Positions 1 to 13,170 are shown, counted from the stretch's first letter. The stretch: DNA of 64,000 nucleotides from Yamagishiella unicocca (GCA_003116995.1 BDSL01000014.1:310001-374000), one strand, 5' to 3'. A program made the numbers and translations. The notes: a model not told the origin generated them from the letters alone.

Positions 1-297
1 GACGGACGGATGGCGCTGCACACGGGCAGAGCGCCAGGCGTGGGATGTTATCCGTCAGCGGCTTGCAGTCGTGGCCTCAGTGCATGAGACGCAACACGAA
101 CACAAATCGCGTGGGTGCTTTCCATCCGTCTCGACCCTTCTGCCACGAGGTATCAAAGCCTGCCTCGTGTCTGTGTCGATCGGAAGAGCCCCGCCGATGC
201 CGCGAGCGTGTCCTTCTTCGCGCCTGGCCGCGAGAGAGTAATTCCACCGACACCAAACCGCCGCCATGATCTCCCCTCCCCCGTCCCCTCGCCTCAG

Positions 298-1493
298 ACC
301 CTGCGCTACATGGCGCCGGAGCACTTTTCGGGCACCATGTCCAAGGCGACAGACGTGTTCGCCTTCGGGATGTTGCTGTGAGTCCGGAGGGCGGCGGGGG
401 AAATCGGGGAGGGCAGGAGCGTCTCTATCCGAGGAGGCTGGGTAGCTCCCTTGGCCCGAGCGTCAAACGGCAATCCTCGCGAATGCCGGTAGTCACGTGG
501 GAGGCAGGGGGATGGTGTTGGCGTCTAGCAGGCTCCCCAACGGAGCAATTGCCAGGGGCTCCAGAGGTAGGGGGACGGGGGGGGTTGTGCGGCAATGCCC
601 TTAGCGGCCTTGTGCTGTCTCTCCGTGCCTCGCAGGTGGGAAATGGTGACGGGCAAGAAGCCGTACGAGAACATGACGCAGGGCGAGGTCATCCAGTCCG
701 TGTCGCAGGTCAGTCGTGGGGATCGATGCGGCAGCCAGTGCCGTGCCTGCTCCAGCGGGTCGCTGCATCCTAATATCTCTGTCCCGTGGCCCATGGACTG
801 CGTCGGGCACTGCACCCTCCCGGCCTCCCATGTCGGGCACTGCACCCTCCCGGCCTCCCGTGTCGGGCACTGCAACCTCCCGGCCTCCCGTGCCTGTCCC
901 GCCTGGTCGGACGCGGCCTGTTTGGTGAACACGTTGTTGGGATCGCCATTCGCAGGGCCTCCGGCCGCAGTGGCCGCCCGACTGCTTCCCGCACCTGGAG
1001 TACCTGGGCAAGCGCTGCATTGCGCACAACCCCGCGGACCGCCCCTCGTTCGGCGAGATCGTCAAGGAGCTCGAGGACATGGAGGTCATGCTGCGAGAGC
1101 TGCTGCAGGTGAGGGTGAGGCAGTCCCCAACCCTTCTTCCGTGGGGAGAAGGGTTTGGAAAGCTGCGTCGGGGGTGGGGGCGTTTCCAAACGGGATAATT
1201 CGACGTGGAGGCCCCATGTGGCGTGCGAGGGCCTGTGCGGAGCTTCGCGGTCGAGGTTAAATCCAAAACCAAAGTCGAAAGCCGGGTGTGTGGAATGGCC
1301 TGCAGCTCCGGAACGGCGGCGGGACTCCAACAAGCATCCGTAGCATGTGGTCCCTGACATGGTCGTCCCTTCTGTTGACCCCTGATCTCTCAACGTCGGA
1401 CAGGCCACTCGCGAGTCCACCGGGGTGAACGTGGTGGGTGGGCCGCCCAGCCACCCTCCTTCGCAGCCCGGTAACCAGCAGGAGCAGGTGTGA
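298..1493 (+). CDS. Protein kinase (TKL-like), C-terminal part, 5' end outside window
   Basis: Four exons can be read: 298-377, 636-708, 956-1108 and 1404-1493, with matching phases 2, 0 and 0. They encode the back half of a kinase domain: an activation-segment end with TLRYMAPEHF (APE motif), the helix-F region DVFAFGMLLWEM, then GLRPQWPP and the closing RCIAHNPADRPSFGEIVKEL (the Arg of subdomain XI). This order is typical of plant and algal tyrosine-kinase-like Ser/Thr kinases. The ATP-binding and catalytic loops lie upstream of the window, so activity cannot be judged. The 3' end is uncertain. Reading on from 1404 gives a TGA at 1491-1493. A splice from 1470 to 1728 (phase 1) would instead add an exon ending in TGA at 1913-1915, containing ARTIEAMGSESKGGLSRTG. 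The family is clear; the substrate is unknown. Confidence 0.75.
801..890 (+). repeat. 30-bp tandem repeat in kinase intron
   Basis: Three near-identical 30-bp units, each beginning near TGTCGGGCACTGCACC, lie in the intron between the exons at 636-708 and 956-1108. Confidence 0.85.
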
Positions 1494-1496
1494 TGG

Positions 1497-1593
1497 CCTG
1501 CCTGAAGGGTGGTCCGTCAGCGGCCAACCTGAAGGGTGGTCCAACGGCCTGCCTGAAGGGTGGTCCAACGGCCTGCCTGAAGGGTGGTCCGTC
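1497..1593 (+). repeat. 24-27-bp tandem repeat at kinase 3' end
   Basis: Four copies of a unit containing CCTGAAGGGTGGTCC start near 1501, 1528, 1552 and 1576. They follow directly on the in-frame TGA at 1491. They are either 3' UTR or part of a last intron, depending on the splice choice for the kinase gene. Confidence 0.85.
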
Positions 1594-1915
1594 AGCCCGG
1601 CGGGGCCCTTACCCGGCTTCTAGTGGTGGCCGCGGGCCCCTGGTGCCACCTGCCGGTTGTTGCCTTCTCTCTCGCGCGTCTCGCTGCCTCGACTCCCATG
1701 TACCGGGGGGCGGGGCGCCGCTGCCAGTTGCGGTGCTGGCGGCGCGTACCATTGAGGCGATGGGGAGCGAGAGCAAGGGGGGGCTGTCGCGGACGGGCGG
1801 GCTCAGCGTGGCCAAGAAGGAGGACTACGCCAGGGCTGGCTGGGGGGCTGCAGCGGACCGCAAGCGTCCCTGGTCTGCGTCTCAGCTTGTTTACGGAGGA
1901 TATTGGGCTCTCTGA

Positions 1916-3624
1916 GGGTTTGCTGCGTGCGTCGCCTGCACTTGTGTTTGGTATTAATGAGGGTGTTCTTCAGGCAGCAACCTGTCACTGAAAACTTAAA
2001 TGTGAAGGAAACGTGGTACGGATTCCTACGAGATGTCGAGGCTCGTCCCGCTCGATCGAACCGCTTGTGGCGTCGGATGAGCGGGGAGTGGCCTGTCAAC
2101 GCATGAATGACTGTGGTGGCCTGCCGCCGCCACACTGCACTGGGCTGTCCTGGTGCACCGCTGTGCCGGGATGTGCGCCGGCTTAAGGCTGGGTCGGAAA
2201 GCACTCACTCGCCCGGAAAGTGTTGATGTGCCTAGGGGCTGTGAGCTGGTCGGGGGCTGATGGCAGGCGCAGCAGGTTGGAACGCAACCGCATGAGCAAT
2301 GTGAAGGCGGTTGCGAAGGTTGCGTGTGCCGAGCGTGAACGGAGGATTGGTTACTAGCTGGGCGGGTTGTGGGGTCTGTCGCCAAAACTGTTCTTGTCTT
2401 GAGCCAGAGCTAGCTAGCCGTGTCGGAGCGGTGGTGGCCCGAGCCCCGTGCCATCCCGCTCGAGTCGGCATTTCTTGTCCCTGACCCCAGGGCCCTTTAA
2501 ATCAAGGCGAGTACGCTGGCGGGGTGGGGTCGCCATGTGCAGAAAGCGAGGATTAAACATGGCATGTTCTCTGTAGTATACCTTCCGTCCCGTCCACTGG
2601 GTTGGTTGTCCCTCCCACCTGTGTTGATGTGCGACAGTTGTTGCCCGTGGCGAGGGAGGTACGTGCTAATGGGCTGGGGGTTAACCGTTATTGTTGGCCC
2701 CCGGCTCGTGTCACGGAGGCACGCTTGTTTTGATGCATTACAACGGCGGATATTGAAGTGGGGTAGGACGTTGCCGAGGTGGCCTTTAGTGGCGAAGGGC
2801 GACGGTGGAAAGGAAGATGGAGGACGGTTTGTTTCCCTGCCCCGACCTATGTAGGCGCCGTTGCGGGTTATTGCTGTCGTGGATACGAACCAATGACTCC
2901 ATGCGTTATGTGTGGCTTTCCTGGCCAAAGACGGCCTGCGTCAAGTTAAATGGTTGTGACATTCTTTACACCGCTTGCATTAAAGTTTAACGTCAGTTTC
3001 ATCGCTGCGATACGCCAAGTATTCACACGCGCCGCCAATTCTCACCTCTGTCTATCCTTTTGGGCCGTCAACTAGGTAAAGCGGGCTAGAAAACAGCTCT
3101 GCTCTGACTCGTACAACACATCGACCGACCTGATATGTATGCAGCATACAAACGTGTTGAATGTATTCTGTGTCCATATAGACAAGATAAGCGATAAGCA
3201 AAGCTGCGTTGCGGCAATCGCAAAAGCGACGCTGAGGGGAACCACGTCCTTGCGGAACGACCTAACTAGTATGTGACGCATATACGTCTTTAGGTAGTTT
3301 GTAACCCAGGCAGCCCGATGTCTACGGCATATGTATAAAATGCGTGTGCTTGCCAGCTGCCCAACAAGTCATGATATATCTATCTCACGCGCACCACGCC
3401 ACACGCGCGGCAGAATTCACCATTCTTCAGCCTCCTGCCCGACAGCGACCCATCGTCGTCATCCATGGGAACATGATTTATAACAGAAGAACACCTCAGA
3501 AGACAGCGGGGCGCTCATGCTTGCGCCAACACCATTGCCGCTTACACGCGCTCCGGCTTGGCCTGGGTTGGGATGGGTTGCAAGGGAATGACGAGTAAGC
3601 ATCCGTTTTGAGGCAAGCAATGCA
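1916..3624. other. Intergenic / convergent 3' UTR stretch
   Basis: This lies between the end of the kinase gene (+) and the end of the acyl-CoA synthetase gene (-). No convincing coding exon is seen. A TGTAA word on the + strand lies near 3300. Its complement TTACA, possibly the - strand signal, lies near 2965, so the two 3' UTRs may overlap. GC content falls noticeably after about 3000. Confidence 0.5.
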
Positions 3625-6600
3625 TTACGTAAGCAAGCATAGGCTGACGGTCATATGGTGGAGCCGTGTATTGATTGATGGATCCTGCGCCATCAAAGCA
3701 AGTGATGTGTGTGCAGGTTTCCGTCAGCAACAGCCATGACGACGTACGGCCAGCGACCGGGCGTACGACAAAACATGTTTCGAATACGCGACGCTAAGAC
3801 ATATCGTGTTGGCGGACTTCGTGTCGCTCCACTCACCGCCTCAGCCTTCTTGAGCGCGGCGTACATAGAGTCGATGTTCGCCTGGTACTTGATCTGTCGA
3901 GGCAACGTCCGACAATAATTAGTGACTCGAAAGGGCTGTGGACTGTTGAGCGCAAATCTTGCCGCGCATGCTTCATAGGGCTCAACATTTTGTTCCATTT
4001 CACTTCAGGCATTCATGACTAGCAAGGCGCCCTAGGACCTACGATTATTATCACTCCCATGCGCCAAGACAGCTTTAAGCTCGCACCTGGAGCTGCGGCC
4101 GGCGCAGCTTGAAGCTGGGCGTCATCAGGTCCTCCTCGACGCTGAACTGGGTGCCGTCCAAGAACACTGCCTTGACGATCTCGTAGCCCTTGAGTTTGTC
4201 CTCCTTACCCACACGGGTCAGCTCCTGCGGAGAAGATTACACCGACGGCGCTGACAAACGTTCCATTTGGCGGCCGCAGGTACAGGCTCTAACATGCACC
4301 GTGCCTGGGGTACACCTCTCAACGTCCGTGAGCTGCACGCGCATGCTCATATTTGCAGCAACACCCAAGCACCCACGCATGTGGCTTACCGCCAGGATGT
4401 GGACGTTGGTGCGCGGGTCCTCCAGCAGACCCTTCTCATACTCTCCCGTCACGCCGGCCTCCTTAGCCCAGGCAGTGATGACTTCCTTGTTGGGCACCAC
4501 CACCGCCACCAGGCAGCTCTCAAAGCTGTTGCCGTACACCCACACCTGCAAGGACAGCAGCAACTGGGGATGAGTACATGTGCAACTGGCGACGCCAAAA
4601 GTGGATGGTTACGATTGCCACCGGCGGCGCCAGAAAAGGTTAGTCTGGGAAACGTGCCGCCGAAGGTAACCCCCCAGCCTAGACGACACTGCCCCATGTC
4701 CTGGTCCCGCCTAATAAAGCCTGGTTGGGTACCACGATCATGCCCGCCAGCCTCCGCTCGCACCTGCTCCACGACAGTCGCCTTCTTGAAGGTTGACTCG
4801 AGCGCCTCCACCGCGACGTACTCGCCCTGGCTCAGCTTGAAGATGTTCTTCTTTCGGTCGACGATCTTGATTGCGCCCGTGCGCGTGAGGATTGCAATGT
4901 CGCCTGAAGAGCGCGGTCAGCACGAGGGCAGCGATTCAGTACCGGACATGCATCGCAGCAGGCTCATGATGACCGAAGGCACATGTAAGTTGAATAAGCG
5001 CGAGGCATTGTGGGACGTTCAAGAATTCGCGCATTCCTGTCAGCTGCGACACCTTCAAAATCGTAACACCAACGCCGAGCGACCCCTGCCCTGTCCAGAG
5101 TTCTACATGCCATACCTGTGTGGAACCAGCCATCCTTCTCCAGCACCTCATCGGTCTTGTCCTGTGCCTTGTAGTAGCCGGTGAAGTTGGCTGCACCGCG
5201 AATCAGGACCTGCGAGAGGCCGGCCGGTGCGTGGGGTACACGTTGCAAGGCTGCGCGAAACGTTACAGCCGCCCTGTAGTGAGGTAGGAACGCAGGTCTA
5301 ATCCGAATGCTTCATCAAAAGCCCCAAACGCACTCGCAAACCCTTCTTCTTGCATGCTACGGCCTTCCATTCCTAGCTGTCGGATACCGATGCCGCGGGC
5401 GGCGCAGCTGTGCTGGTAGCCTACGCTGCTGCCTACCTCGCCCTTGGGCACATCCTTATCCAGCGCGTCGCAGTTCATGTCGGGCACCGACTCGAGGCGG
5501 AACTCCGTCATGGGCGTGGGCGGACCCACGGTCGCCGCATGCTCCTGTAGGGCCGCAAGCAGCGGGCACTGGCAGTTAGGCGTCAATGATCAGGACAGCA
5601 TCATGAGGGTCGTCAGGACACCACACTCGACCTGGAAGTGCACCACCGCCACAATGTGCAGCAGGAAAACCAGCAGCTGCGCATCGCCAGCGACATGTCC
5701 CAAAGTGGTGGAAACCCGTGTCACTTTAGATGAATCACATCTATTTGCAATCTCGCTCGCGAGACTCCACAGCCTCAGCCGGCACTCGCCATGACGTCAG
5801 CCGCCGCGATGAACGACGCGGCGCTTGTCTCGGTGAGGCCGTAGCCCTGGACGACGGGGGCGCACATGGCGACACGTAGGAAGTCCTCCACGTGGGGAGC
5901 CAGGGGGGCGCCGCCGCTAACCACGGCCTTGATCTGAGGGCAAAGCAGGCAGGAAAGAGTAAGCAGTGGGCGTGTATGTGTTCGGAAAGCAGGGTAGTTA
6001 CAAAAACAGCCGAGGTGAGCTGTTTTCCGGCACTGTAAACGGAGACGCTTGTAGTCGCACACCCCATTCCATCCCGCCGAAGAGCCAAATCCGGCTCACG
6101 GACCTTGCCGCCGAAACGCGCCGCGATCTTGCTGAAGACGAGCTTGTCGAAGAAGGGAGCCGCCTGTTCGAGGGCACAGTGTAGCGTGCGGCATGAGACG
6201 TATTTTATCAAGGGCTACGACGAAAATCTGCGTCTGTTCATGCATGTGGCCCCCAGGAGGACGGGGCCCTGGGCGCCCTGGGCGTTTCGTTGCTGGCGTT
6301 CGTAGCCTCAGCCAGCTGCAAACGTGGAACCCTTTTATGGACGTAACACGCCTCCAGGGCCGACCAAAGACGTTTCCTGGCAATGACCCGCAGACCCCAA
6401 GCCCTCTCCCATCACCAGTTTTCAGTACCACTGTGGTCGCAGCTACTGTGGTCTCAACTGCTGTGGCACCGACAGCTCGCGCCCTCGGCCTGCCTGCCAG
6501 GGCGCGCACGTCCCTGCCAACAAATGGCAAACCCACCTTCGTGTAGCTGTATCCCTGGCGCAGGAAGAATAGCTTGCGGTTGAAGCCCCAGTTGAACAAG

Positions 6601-9600
6601 GACTTCTTCACGAAGCCGGCGCCGGCAATCTGACGAAGGAATAGGATAAGAGGGCGGCACATGTCCGATGATGGTAAGATTGGGCGCCCTCGTAGTGGTG
6701 GTGGTGGTAGTGGCGCATGCAGTGGCTCATGTGGTGGCTCATGCGCCGCTAGGCGCACCGCACCGGCCCGCGCACAGAATTGGAACCCGAACCTGCGAGC
6801 CCGCGTGCAAATCAAGACCTGCCAGACGCGCCTTATTGGTTGTAACATAAGAATATATAAAATGGAGAAAATTAAGCTCACACCTGATCACGGAACCAAG
6901 CCCAGCCCTGTACGCGCCTTCTGTCACCTCCACCGCGCCGTACCAAACGCCCCAATCCCACGACGTGTGTGCTGTGTGCTGCGAGGCAAACATCGCTCCA
7001 TAACCCCGACATACACAACATGCGAGGCTGTGGGTGTGCGCCAGTGAATCTGCGATCTACAGTCAGCGCGTAGCGCGCTGTGAAGGGCTCCGAAACCAAA
7101 GGCCACAGGGAGACGGCCATATCGCCGTGGGACTGGCTCTCATGCACCCTCTGGCTGTGCACCCTCCCCCACGCCCTCTGTTTCTCCGCCGCCACTACAC
7201 GGGCCGCCGCCACAACACGTGCCCGGCGCGCACCTGCGACATGATGCGGGTGTAGATGCGGTCGAAGACTCGCGGCACGCCGAGGAAGAGCGACGGCTGA
7301 AGCGCCGCGATATCGTCCACCAGCTTAACCACGTCGCCCTGCGAGAACACGGAAGCGGGGTGGGGTGAGACCGAGGGAGCCAGCGTTGCCGCCCACACTT
7401 CCCTAACATGCCGACGGAAACACCAGGCAACTGGCTCCCCAGATACACGTGCGCCTTCACGCGATGCGGCGATGTGTGTATTTCCTTTGCCATAGAGCAC
7501 CGGTCCCACCTGCCAGTAGCCGATGGCCGCGCCGATGGAGAGGAACCACTCCTCGTTCACCCTGCGGATGGCGGGTTGACAACCGGAGGTGCGATGCGTT
7601 GACGAGGGTTTTCAGGCGGAGAAGCCGCCGCGCGGGCTGCAGGCAACGTTTCAAGAAGCAGTTCTACCGAATGGGTTCGTTGGGCAAGAAGGGTACCCGT
7701 CGCAACCGAACCGCGGTGTAGTAGTCCCTGTCCCGACAGGTACCCTGGTTCATAATTGCAAGGGGACAGTCAAGTAGCGCTGCGCCTAACGCGGCGCATG
7801 AGAAGGAGCACCGCGACTACGCCCGCGAGGATCACGCGCCGTGCAGCATGCTGGTGGCTGGCCCCGGGGTGCATTCTTCCCCTCTTCCGCCGGTACCGTG
7901 CAACTTCGGTACACATACCGGTCAAAAATGTGCGCTAGCGGCAGGTACGACAGCAGGCGATCCTTCTCGTTCAGGTCCACATTGGTTGCCTCGCAGTAGG
8001 TGCGCGCAGTGCACACCGCCGCCACCACCGCGGAGTGCGTCAGCAAGACGCCCTTGGGGTCGCCAGTGGTGCCTGCGGGATGGACGCAGCCGGATTTGAA
8101 ATTGACACACGCCTCTGTGAAGTCCACAACGGTCGCCTCGCAAGCAGCTTGGGCGAGGTGCACGAACTAGCCAGCTGGCATGCCATAATGCCTCTCTGAG
8201 AGTGCAGAGTGTGCTCTAACCCGATTTCCACTTCGGAATCAGCTTCCGAGCGCTTGAACGAGGGGGAAATCGTTATATCAAGCCTGGACAAAGTACCTCG
8301 TCCACACAACGATTTCGCACACCTATGCCCATGCCCCAACCTTCGGTCCTGGTTACGTGTCGTAGGCGGGGCCCATGCCGCTTTGGCAAATTATCCTCTG
8401 GTGGAAGCCGCTCCTTCGCTCTCCTGCTCCCGCCCAGAAGTAATGCCGTCATTACGTCCCGCCGCTGCGCGCCGCTGCAACCGCTGCACACATTCACAGT
8501 GCTCGATCTGCTACTACCGCGCGTTTAACGCAACCCCATCGTGCATTCCTCCCCCCCCCAACTGGCACCAACCAACTCTGAACAGCGATGCGCATAAATG
8601 GCACTTGGCGAGGTCCTTATACCCCTCCATGCTTCGCCCATATCGTGAATGTGCCCTGCCCGTTCGCCTCCTTGCGAACCTGAGGTATACATGATCGTGC
8701 AGAGGTCGGTGGGCTTGGGAGGGACCGGCTGCTCCGGCTGCTTGGCGCCCAGCTCCAGCAGCTCGGTGAAAGAGTGGACGACGTAGCCCAACTCCACGGC
8801 GGTCTACGGCAAACATTGTGGAGGGCGAGCCCGGGAACGCGATCTGGGTCGCCGCCCATGACGAGAAACCGAGCAGTGCCAGCGGGTGCGACGTCAAAGG
8901 CCTCCCTGGAGCAGTCTCCTGTCCGACCCATTGCCCATGGCGACCCCCCATGTTCCTGCCGGTGCTAGTCATTTGTAGGCCCCGTAACGGCGACAACAGC
9001 TCGCATGGCCCCGCAGTGGATGCCCTCCGCCGTCCGCCCTCCACCCTCAAACGACAGGCGGGAAACAATTACAACCAGACGTTACCTTGGCAGCGGCTTC
9101 GTTGCCGGCGCCCCAGTACACGACCACCTTGAGGGTGGCCGTCGTCTTGGGAAGCGCCTTTACCAGGCCCGGCAGCTTCTCGGTGGCGCAGAAAGCGGCC
9201 ACTGCCTCGCTGTGGTTGATGATGTACTCGATGGCATTCTCACCCAGGCTATCGTACAGTGGGACGCAGTGCATAGACATGCGGTTGCATGCCTGGAGGC
9301 GTTGGCAACAGCCGCATGAGCAGGGATGCATGCATGTTTAAGCATGCCTCAAGTGAATAGATGCGTGACTTGGACGAAATGATAGATGGCGGTCCCACTC
9401 ATACCACCCCATGTTGTTCGTACGTTACGCACCAACATATCAAATGGAGGACGGACTGGTGGGCTGTACGGATTCGTTGCTCAAAACCTCTTCGCTCACC
9501 CGAGGGTGAGAAGGCAAACCGGCAAAATTAACAAAATGATTCAAGTTCACCCCCCGGTCTTCTCGCAATCCCCGTCCGAAAGAACAGCAGGCAACAAACA

Positions 9601-10443
9601 CTACCCAGATATTGAAATCCTTTGTGAAGTCCCGTATGACCCGCCAACCAACAAGTTGTACCACGCGCAGACCAAGAAGAATCGCATGCAACTATTGGCG
9701 GGCCATGATGGTGGCAATTGACGCAAAATGCCGCCAAACAAGTTTCGTGGTATCCAAGGCATGGTATCGATCCCGTCGCGAGCGTTGGAAGCACGTGTCC
9801 ACCGAAACGCCCAGATCACAACATGTTTGCGCAATGGGTCACATTTTGCATTGAAATGACGATAGCGCGCGGAGATACAGGCTCAACGAGGGATCGAGCG
9901 CGCATCCTGTACGTGTTCACTATGGACTGGATTATGCGTGGCAGGATGTAAGGAACGCTTAAGCAAGACAACACATATTATGCAAGATACGCGCGCACCT
10001 GCATGGCGGTCATCCATTCCGGGCAGTTGGCGCCGAATACACCAACACGCTGGCTAGGCGCAACGCCTAGCGCACGCAGCGCCGAGGCAATCTGGGACAC
10101 CTCCTTGTGAACCTCAGCGTAAGACTTGAAGACGTAGGGGCCCACCTCGCCCTTCTCGTTCTTCTCGCGCTTGCCTGCGAACCACGCACCGGCACGCGCA
10201 GAGCCGCTGAGATCATGCACGCCGTGATGCCGCGAGTCTCATTAACACCTACCCACCTAAGCATTGGTTGTTAGGGTACTTTGTGCACGACTGCTCAAAC
10301 ATCTCGAACAGGGTGGTGAAGTCGACCGACGGAAAGCCATCCTTTGCAACTGCGCTGCGGTACACTGGGCTTGCCGACGGCTTGTCGTCAGTCGCAGGCC
10401 GTGCAGGCTCAGTTTCGACAAGGTACTTGTATTTATCCGACAT
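3625..10443 (-). CDS. LACS: Long-chain acyl-CoA synthetase (AMP-forming)
   Basis: Activates fatty acids to acyl-CoA using ATP and CoA. ATG is at 10443. Exons read 10443-10257, 10174-9999, 9292-9086, 8803-8680, 8072-7919, 7561-7510, 7338-7234, 6629-6537, 6163-6104, 5933-5790, 5544-5437, 5209-5116, 4903-4764, 4545-4390, 4224-4087 and 3893-3837; all phases agree and give about 665 residues, the normal family length. Landmarks: the AMP-binding P-loop YTSGTTGDPKG near residue 231 (split by an intron after YTS), QGYGLTET near 414, GWFHTGD near 500, and DRKKNIFKLSQGEYVAVE near 515, the last being typical of eukaryotic LACS. The C-terminal PSFKLRRPQLQ leads into YQANIDSMYAALKKAEA. A good GTGAGT donor follows at 3836. 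The last small exon is uncertain: 3684-3625 is one option, and reading through to the stop at 3693 is another. No targeting signal is obvious. One intron has a GC donor (5789). Confidence 0.9.
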
Positions 10444-10739
10444 CTTGCACCACGCGCTTAACTTTTGTGCAAAGAGCTGCCTGATAGAGTTATGGTTCCT
10501 CGAAGTCAGTTGCTAATAGTACCACACCTGGCTGGAAGTAAATGAATAGAAGCCTGCAATGTACGGCAACCCTCCCAATCCCTCAAGCTCTGACTTTTGG
10601 GTTCTGCGTCTGCGTATGCACAGAAGTAGTTCATAGGAATCACTGAAGTATGTGCTGTTAAGGAATTGAAGTCCCTGTATTGTATGCATCCTAGTGCCAA
10701 GCCTGCGAAGTCCTCGTTTGTCAACGCCGTAAAGCAGCC
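10444..10739. promoter_or_regulatory. Divergent promoter between LACS and U2B'' genes
   Basis: Only 296 bp separate the start codons of the acyl-CoA synthetase (-) and the U2 snRNP protein (+). Both 5' UTRs and both promoters must fit here. The DNA is lower in GC than the flanking exons. No TATA box or other named element was assigned. Confidence 0.6.
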
Positions 10740-12899
10740 ATGGACATTCCACCCAACCAAACTATTTACGTGAACAACTTATATGAGAAGCTGAGCAAAG
10801 AAGGTTAGCTCCGCTTCGCTTTGGCCATGGCGGCCTCCACTTTACTGCTTCGCTACACCGCTTCGCTTGTGAGACACCAGCATGCGTAGTCACAGCCGTT
10901 CATATTGTGTATTGGACACCCGCATGCAGAGTTGAAGAAATGCCTTTACGCTATGTTCTCCCAATTTGGGCGGATCATGGACGTCGTGGCCATGAAGACC
11001 TACCGCCTACGAGGCCAAGCATGGGTGGTCTTCACGGATACGGCAGCGGCTACGAATGCTCTGCGGACGATGCAGGGTTTCCCTTTCTTTGAGAAGCCTA
11101 TCGTAAGTTTGTGTTAGGGTAATGCTCTGGACGCCATGGCCCGAGTAGGCCCACGGAGTCTGTGGACATGGGGTACCGGCGCCTGGGGGAGGGTGGGGAG
11201 CGGGCAACTGACGGCGCAAATCCCTCTTGGCCCTTCCCACCATACCAGCGGATCACCTATGCGAAGGGCAAATCCGATGCGGTGGCCAAGGTGGACGGGA
11301 CATACAAGCCGGACAAGAAGCAGCGGGCGCAGAAGAACGCGGCAGCAAGAGGTGCGGTCCGGGGCTTTTTGCCTGGATAAGGGACAGGCCGCAGCCGCAT
11401 GAGGGAGGGATTGGCCACAGGAGGGCGAAGCCACAGGAGGGCGAGGCCACAGGAGGGCGAGGCCACAGGGAGGGAGGGGCCACAGGCTCCGAGCATACAG
11501 GGGTGCTGTCTCATGTCTCATTCGTATTGCATGTTGAATGGAGCTGTCGATTGAAGTTCATTATGAAGGGTGCTGTGCCAGTGTCGGCGCATCGACGAGC
11601 TGCTGATGTACCCAGGCATGGCGAATCTCCCGATTAGTTCTCGGCCTCAATACCCCTTGTCCCGCAGAGGCCATGCTTAAGCGCCCCAGCGGCAGCAAGC
11701 CGGGCGCATCAGCAGCACCGGGCTTGGTAAGTGTGTTGGCGGGCAGCGGGATGTTTGAGAGTTCAGGGTTTAGGGTAATGTAGAGGACCAGTGCAGACAG
11801 GTGCTGTGGCCAAAGCCGAGCCGGAATAACTTCTGTGTTGCCTTGTTACGTTAGGGATCTCACTCCTGCGGTGGGATGCGGTCAGTCAGGATTTGTTAGC
11901 GGAAAGGACTCCAGGAAATCCTTGGTAGTCAAGGCTGTGCTTCTGCTAGGACGCGTGTTGGAGGCATGGATGATTCCTGGTCGATCATCGGCGCTGCCGG
12001 TCGTATGGGTCATTGACATTACGCGTCCGGCAAGGAGCAGCGCGTTCTCTATCGAGGACATGCAACGCAGGCGCAAACGAACGACGAAGAGCGCGTGCAC
12101 GATACCAATTGTGGCGGCAAGGACCTGGCGCATCAAGAACTTGCCGTTCGTTTGCGATTACAGTTCCATGCGTTCCAGCTTCGGATGCACGCGCTCGGAT
12201 GCACGCGCTTCTGGTGTTGTGCGCTGCTTGTTGCAGCCATGTCGCGGCATTAACTCTGAGCCCTGGAACCGCAGGCACATCCGGGTAGCGCCGGCAGCGG
12301 GCTGGCGAATGCGCCCAACAAGATCCTGTTCGTGCAAAACCTGCCAGAGAGCTCCAACGAAGCCATGCTTGGAATGCTCTTCCAGCAGTTCCCGGGCTTC
12401 CGGGAGGTTCGCATGGTGGAGGCACGGCCAGGCATCGCGTTCGTCGAGTGAGTGGCCTCCCAGAGCGGAGGATAGGTCGCGGGGTAGCGAGGGGAACGCG
12501 CGTATTACGATCCTCGGCGGCGGTGATGGGTGCCGTACGCACGGCTTTCTGGTGGCTGGGTGCCCACGGGGGTAGTCAGCCCAGGCCAGCTGCCAATTGT
12601 ACAGGGAGCTGAGCTGCATTAGGTAGCAATATCACGGAGGGACTGGGGGGTTGTCCATTACCGGCGCACTGGGTCTCCACAAACAACGGTACACAGCATA
12701 CGGGCTAGCATACGACTAGGACTGAAGGCGAGTCCTCATGTTGGTCTGTCTTGCACGCCCTCAGCATGGCCTAACTGGTGACATGATTGCTGTGCGCAGG
12801 TTTGAGAACGACATGCAGTCAACGACGGCCATGCAGGGCCTCCAGGGCTTCAAGATCACACCGAACAACTCGATGAACATCACCTACGCCAAGCAATAG
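10740..12899 (+). CDS. U2 small nuclear ribonucleoprotein B'' (two RRM domains)
   Basis: Spliceosomal RNA-binding protein that binds U2 snRNA stem-loop IV with U2A'; nuclear. Six exons: 10740-10803, 10930-11102, 11249-11351, 11668-11726, 12275-12447 and 12800-12899, about 223 residues (animal and plant homologues about 225-232). RRM1 begins [21 protein letters not shown], with RNP1-like RGQAWVVF and the continuing [23 protein letters not shown] basic linker ([10 protein letters not shown]) follows. RRM2 begins [18 protein letters not shown] and ends [14 protein letters not shown] before TAG. The order and spacing fit the U1A/U2B'' family; plant U2B'' proteins share the KEELKxxLYAxFSQFGRI stretch, so B'' is preferred over U1A. 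The start is the only ATG directly before the conserved IPPNQ. It is divergent from LACS. Confidence 0.93.
11414..11470 (+). repeat. 16-bp tandem repeat in U2B'' intron 3
   Basis: About four copies of GCCACAGGAGGGCGAG-like units lie in the intron between 11351 and 11668. They are non-coding in the gene model. Confidence 0.85.
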
Positions 12900-13170
12900 T
12901 GACGCGAGATCATTCATGAATAGCTTGAGCCTTCGGTTTTCACTGGCAACCGTCGACTGCTGGCCATATGCTTATAGCGGTGGGCGTCAAAGCAAATCGA
13001 ACTAACGTAAAACGTGTGTTCCGCAGCCTCGGAGGGCCTGCGGTTGCCCTCATCTCACGGGCTAGTGTTATTGTTTCCGGATTGCGGTTTGCAACCATAA
13101 CGAATGACTTTGACTCTTGCAGTACCGAGATTAAGCAAGCCTGTTGATGCCCCATGGCAGCGCTTGGTTC

